A model generated the notes under the pieces. It was not told the origin of the DNA. It saw only the letters and a list, made by a program, of their open reading frames with translations, and made no database searches. 32,251 nt of DNA from assembly GCA_014238965.1 (NCBI GenBank), contig JABAAC010000088.1, positions 1-32,251 of the forward strand, given 5' to 3'. How positions within the stretch are numbered: position 1 is the stretch's first letter; every line of letters starts with the position of its first letter. The position numbers were made by a program, and so were the translations under genes. This document shows positions 31,020 to 32,251 of the stretch, one piece after another. This DNA is from Phycisphaerales bacterium. GTDB taxonomy: Bacteria; Planctomycetota; Phycisphaerae; Phycisphaerales; SM1A02.

Positions 31020-32251
31020 CAGCGTTTCCGGCTCGTCTTCTTCTTTTTCGTCTTACGTGTCGTTGTTCGTTTCGCCGACTTTGACCCGCGTCTTGGTAAC
31101 TTTCTTGCGGGCATGTCGTCTTGGAACAACACATCAGCTTCATCATCCACATGAGCACTTCGTTCATGGAGGATGATGACGTCATCATCTTTTTCCAGAG
31201 GATCGCGTGTGTCCAACACTTTGCCATCTTGATCTAACTTCTGGTCGGCCTCCTCGGTCTTTCGAGCAGCGATCTTCTTAAGAGCGACGAACAACGTTCG
31301 TGCATCGGTGCCGGTGATGTTGTGGCAAGCGGTTGAAATCTCGCCGATATAGCGTTCAAACACGCTTCGGCGTTCAGCTTCTTTCTTCATCTTCTGCCGA
31401 CGACGAAGGTAGGTGCCCAATTTGCGGCCACACTCCTTCAGGGCCAACTTCATCTCCTTGCGGATTTCGTCATAGTCTGCGACAGCCTCTTTCGATTCAC
31501 TCGTAAAGGGCACCCAGACACTGGCCATGTGCACCATGATGACCAGAGGTCCCGTTGGCAATGAACCTCTTGGTTGCTGCAGCCCATAGTTCTTCCAGCC
31601 CGTTTCAAGAATGGCTTTGAACGATGAACATGCCGATTGTTGGTACAGCAGTGGGACACGGTTGGCAAAGCGAAGCACTCTGGCGGTCTCTTCACGTGGA
31701 AGGTTGCCGCCGAAGGCAATGGCCACTTCCATTTGAAATGGATTGCCGCGATAGACGGCGGGGGGGCGAGTAGAGGCGGCAAAGAATTCAGCCTGCACTT
31801 CCTTGAGCAAGCCCGCGAGCAAAGCACGAGATCCAATAGGGACCAGGCAATCGGTCGGCGGTGCCATGATCGAGGTGTCTTGAATAGCCTTGTAGAGCGC
31901 CTCAGCTTCATCGTGCCCCATCGTGCTGATGCGCGTTCGGGGCGTAATGGTCTTGACCGTCTTCTTGTCTGCAAGCTTGATGAGGTCGCTCGCCTTGCGT
32001 TGTCCAATGCGGGAAAACTCATCTTGTAGAAATGCACTGACGCTTTTTGGCTCGGTCCGTTCGAGCATTTGAATCAACGTGCCTAGTTCGATGCCCTTTG
32101 GGTGCGGCTTAATCTCTTTCGCTTCGGCGGGCAACTCACTCATCGCCCGCGGGTACACCACCGTTTCATTGGTCGGGCCTGTCCACGTGAAGTTGGCATG
32201 TGGGTTGGCGATGGCTGTCTGCTCGAGGTACTCATCAATGCTCTGGCGGCC
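31019..32251 (-). CDS. top6B: DNA topoisomerase VI subunit B (3' part; runs off the window)
   Basis: Only the last 410 residues are visible because the frame continues in-frame beyond 32251. It begins with SIDEYLEQTAIANPHA, a hallmark of subunit B, before the H2TH region (FLQDEFSRIGQRKASDLI). The transducer domain follows with TRPPAVYRGNPFQMEVAIAF-type wording (in parts RNPFQ-like NPFQMEVAIA), and the switch-lysine motif PFTSESKEAVADYDEI. The end is an acidic stretch then a basic Lys/Arg tail (KTKKKKTSRKR). The GHKL ATPase domain lies outside the window. It couples ATP hydrolysis to strand passage with subunit A, encoded immediately downstream. Confidence 0.95.
   Translation of the reverse strand, partial: GRQSIDEYLEQTAIANPHANFTWTGPTNETVVYPRAMSELPAEAKEIKPHPKGIELGTLIQMLERTEPKSVSAFLQDEFSRIGQRKASDLIKLADKKTVKTITPRTRISTMGHDEAEALYKAIQDTSIMAPPTDCLVPIGSRALLAGLLKEVQAEFFAASTRPPAVYRGNPFQMEVAIAFGGNLPREETARVLRFANRVPLLYQQSACSSFKAILETGWKNYGLQQPRGSLPTGPLVIMVHMASVWVPFTSESKEAVADYDEIRKEMKLALKECGRKLGTYLRRRQKMKKEAERRSVFERYIGEISTACHNITGTDARTLFVALKKIAARKTEEADQKLDQDGKVLDTRDPLEKDDDVIILHERSAHVDDEADVLFQDDMPARKLPRRGSKSAKRTTTRKTKKKKTSRKR

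Overview
The window looks like a chromosomal segment of a Planctomycetota bacterium, most likely of the Phycisphaerae lineage. Three secreted proteins combine a cysteine-rich 'GACC' module with a C-terminal dockerin-like EF-hand segment, a combination I associate with Phycisphaerales. A bacterial DNA topoisomerase VI gene pair, an HpnH hopanoid radical-SAM enzyme and ribosomal-protein loci that have lost their usual partners fit the same picture. The assignment is by pattern recognition only. I see no insertion sequence, prophage, CRISPR array or rRNA.

Layout: (1) 1-882 is the 3' end of a beta-helix surface protein. (2) 949-3374 carries tRNA-Val(TAC), a SRPBCC-domain protein, a Xer-type tyrosine recombinase and tRNA-Lys(TTT). 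(3) 3424-7397 is a two-gene unit: a SNF2-family helicase translationally coupled to a SWIM-family partner that has lost all four zinc ligands. A 64-residue orphan protein follows. (4) 7805-9301 on the minus strand is rpsP-trmD-rplS without rimM. (5) 9518-11349 on the minus strand is hpnH overlapping an M50 membrane metalloprotease gene. (6) 11689-13223 is an ECF sigma factor and an overlapping single-pass membrane protein, probably its regulator. (7) 13355-14778 is rpmI-rplT (no infC) followed by a phospholipid-methyltransferase-like gene. (8) 14863-18895 holds a PLP-dependent serine/threonine dehydratase-like gene, then an OprB-type porin divergent from a Tat-exported multicopper oxidase. (9) 18999-21896 has a small GACC/dockerin protein, prfB with its programmed +1 frameshift, and a divergent class I aminotransferase. 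(10) 22071-25578 is rpsO-pnp plus a histidine kinase, facing an ANTAR response regulator (25674-26270). (11) 26576-29767 encodes a large secreted protein with six tandem GACC modules, a probable beta-propeller region and a dockerin pair. (12) 29856-32251 on the minus strand is topoisomerase VI subunit A and the 3' part of subunit B, which runs off the window.

Most genes are housekeeping: translation (rplS, trmD, rpsP, rpmI, rplT, prfB, rpsO, two tRNAs), RNA decay (pnp) and chromosome maintenance (Xer, topo VI). The less ordinary parts are the SNF2/zinc-less SWIM pair, the GACC/dockerin secreted family, the topo VI operon, the hpnH-protease overlap and the ANTAR/kinase pair. prfB needs frameshifting but shows no evident Shine-Dalgarno stimulator, and several start codons lie 6-8 bases after a -10-like hexamer, which suggests some leaderless transcripts.
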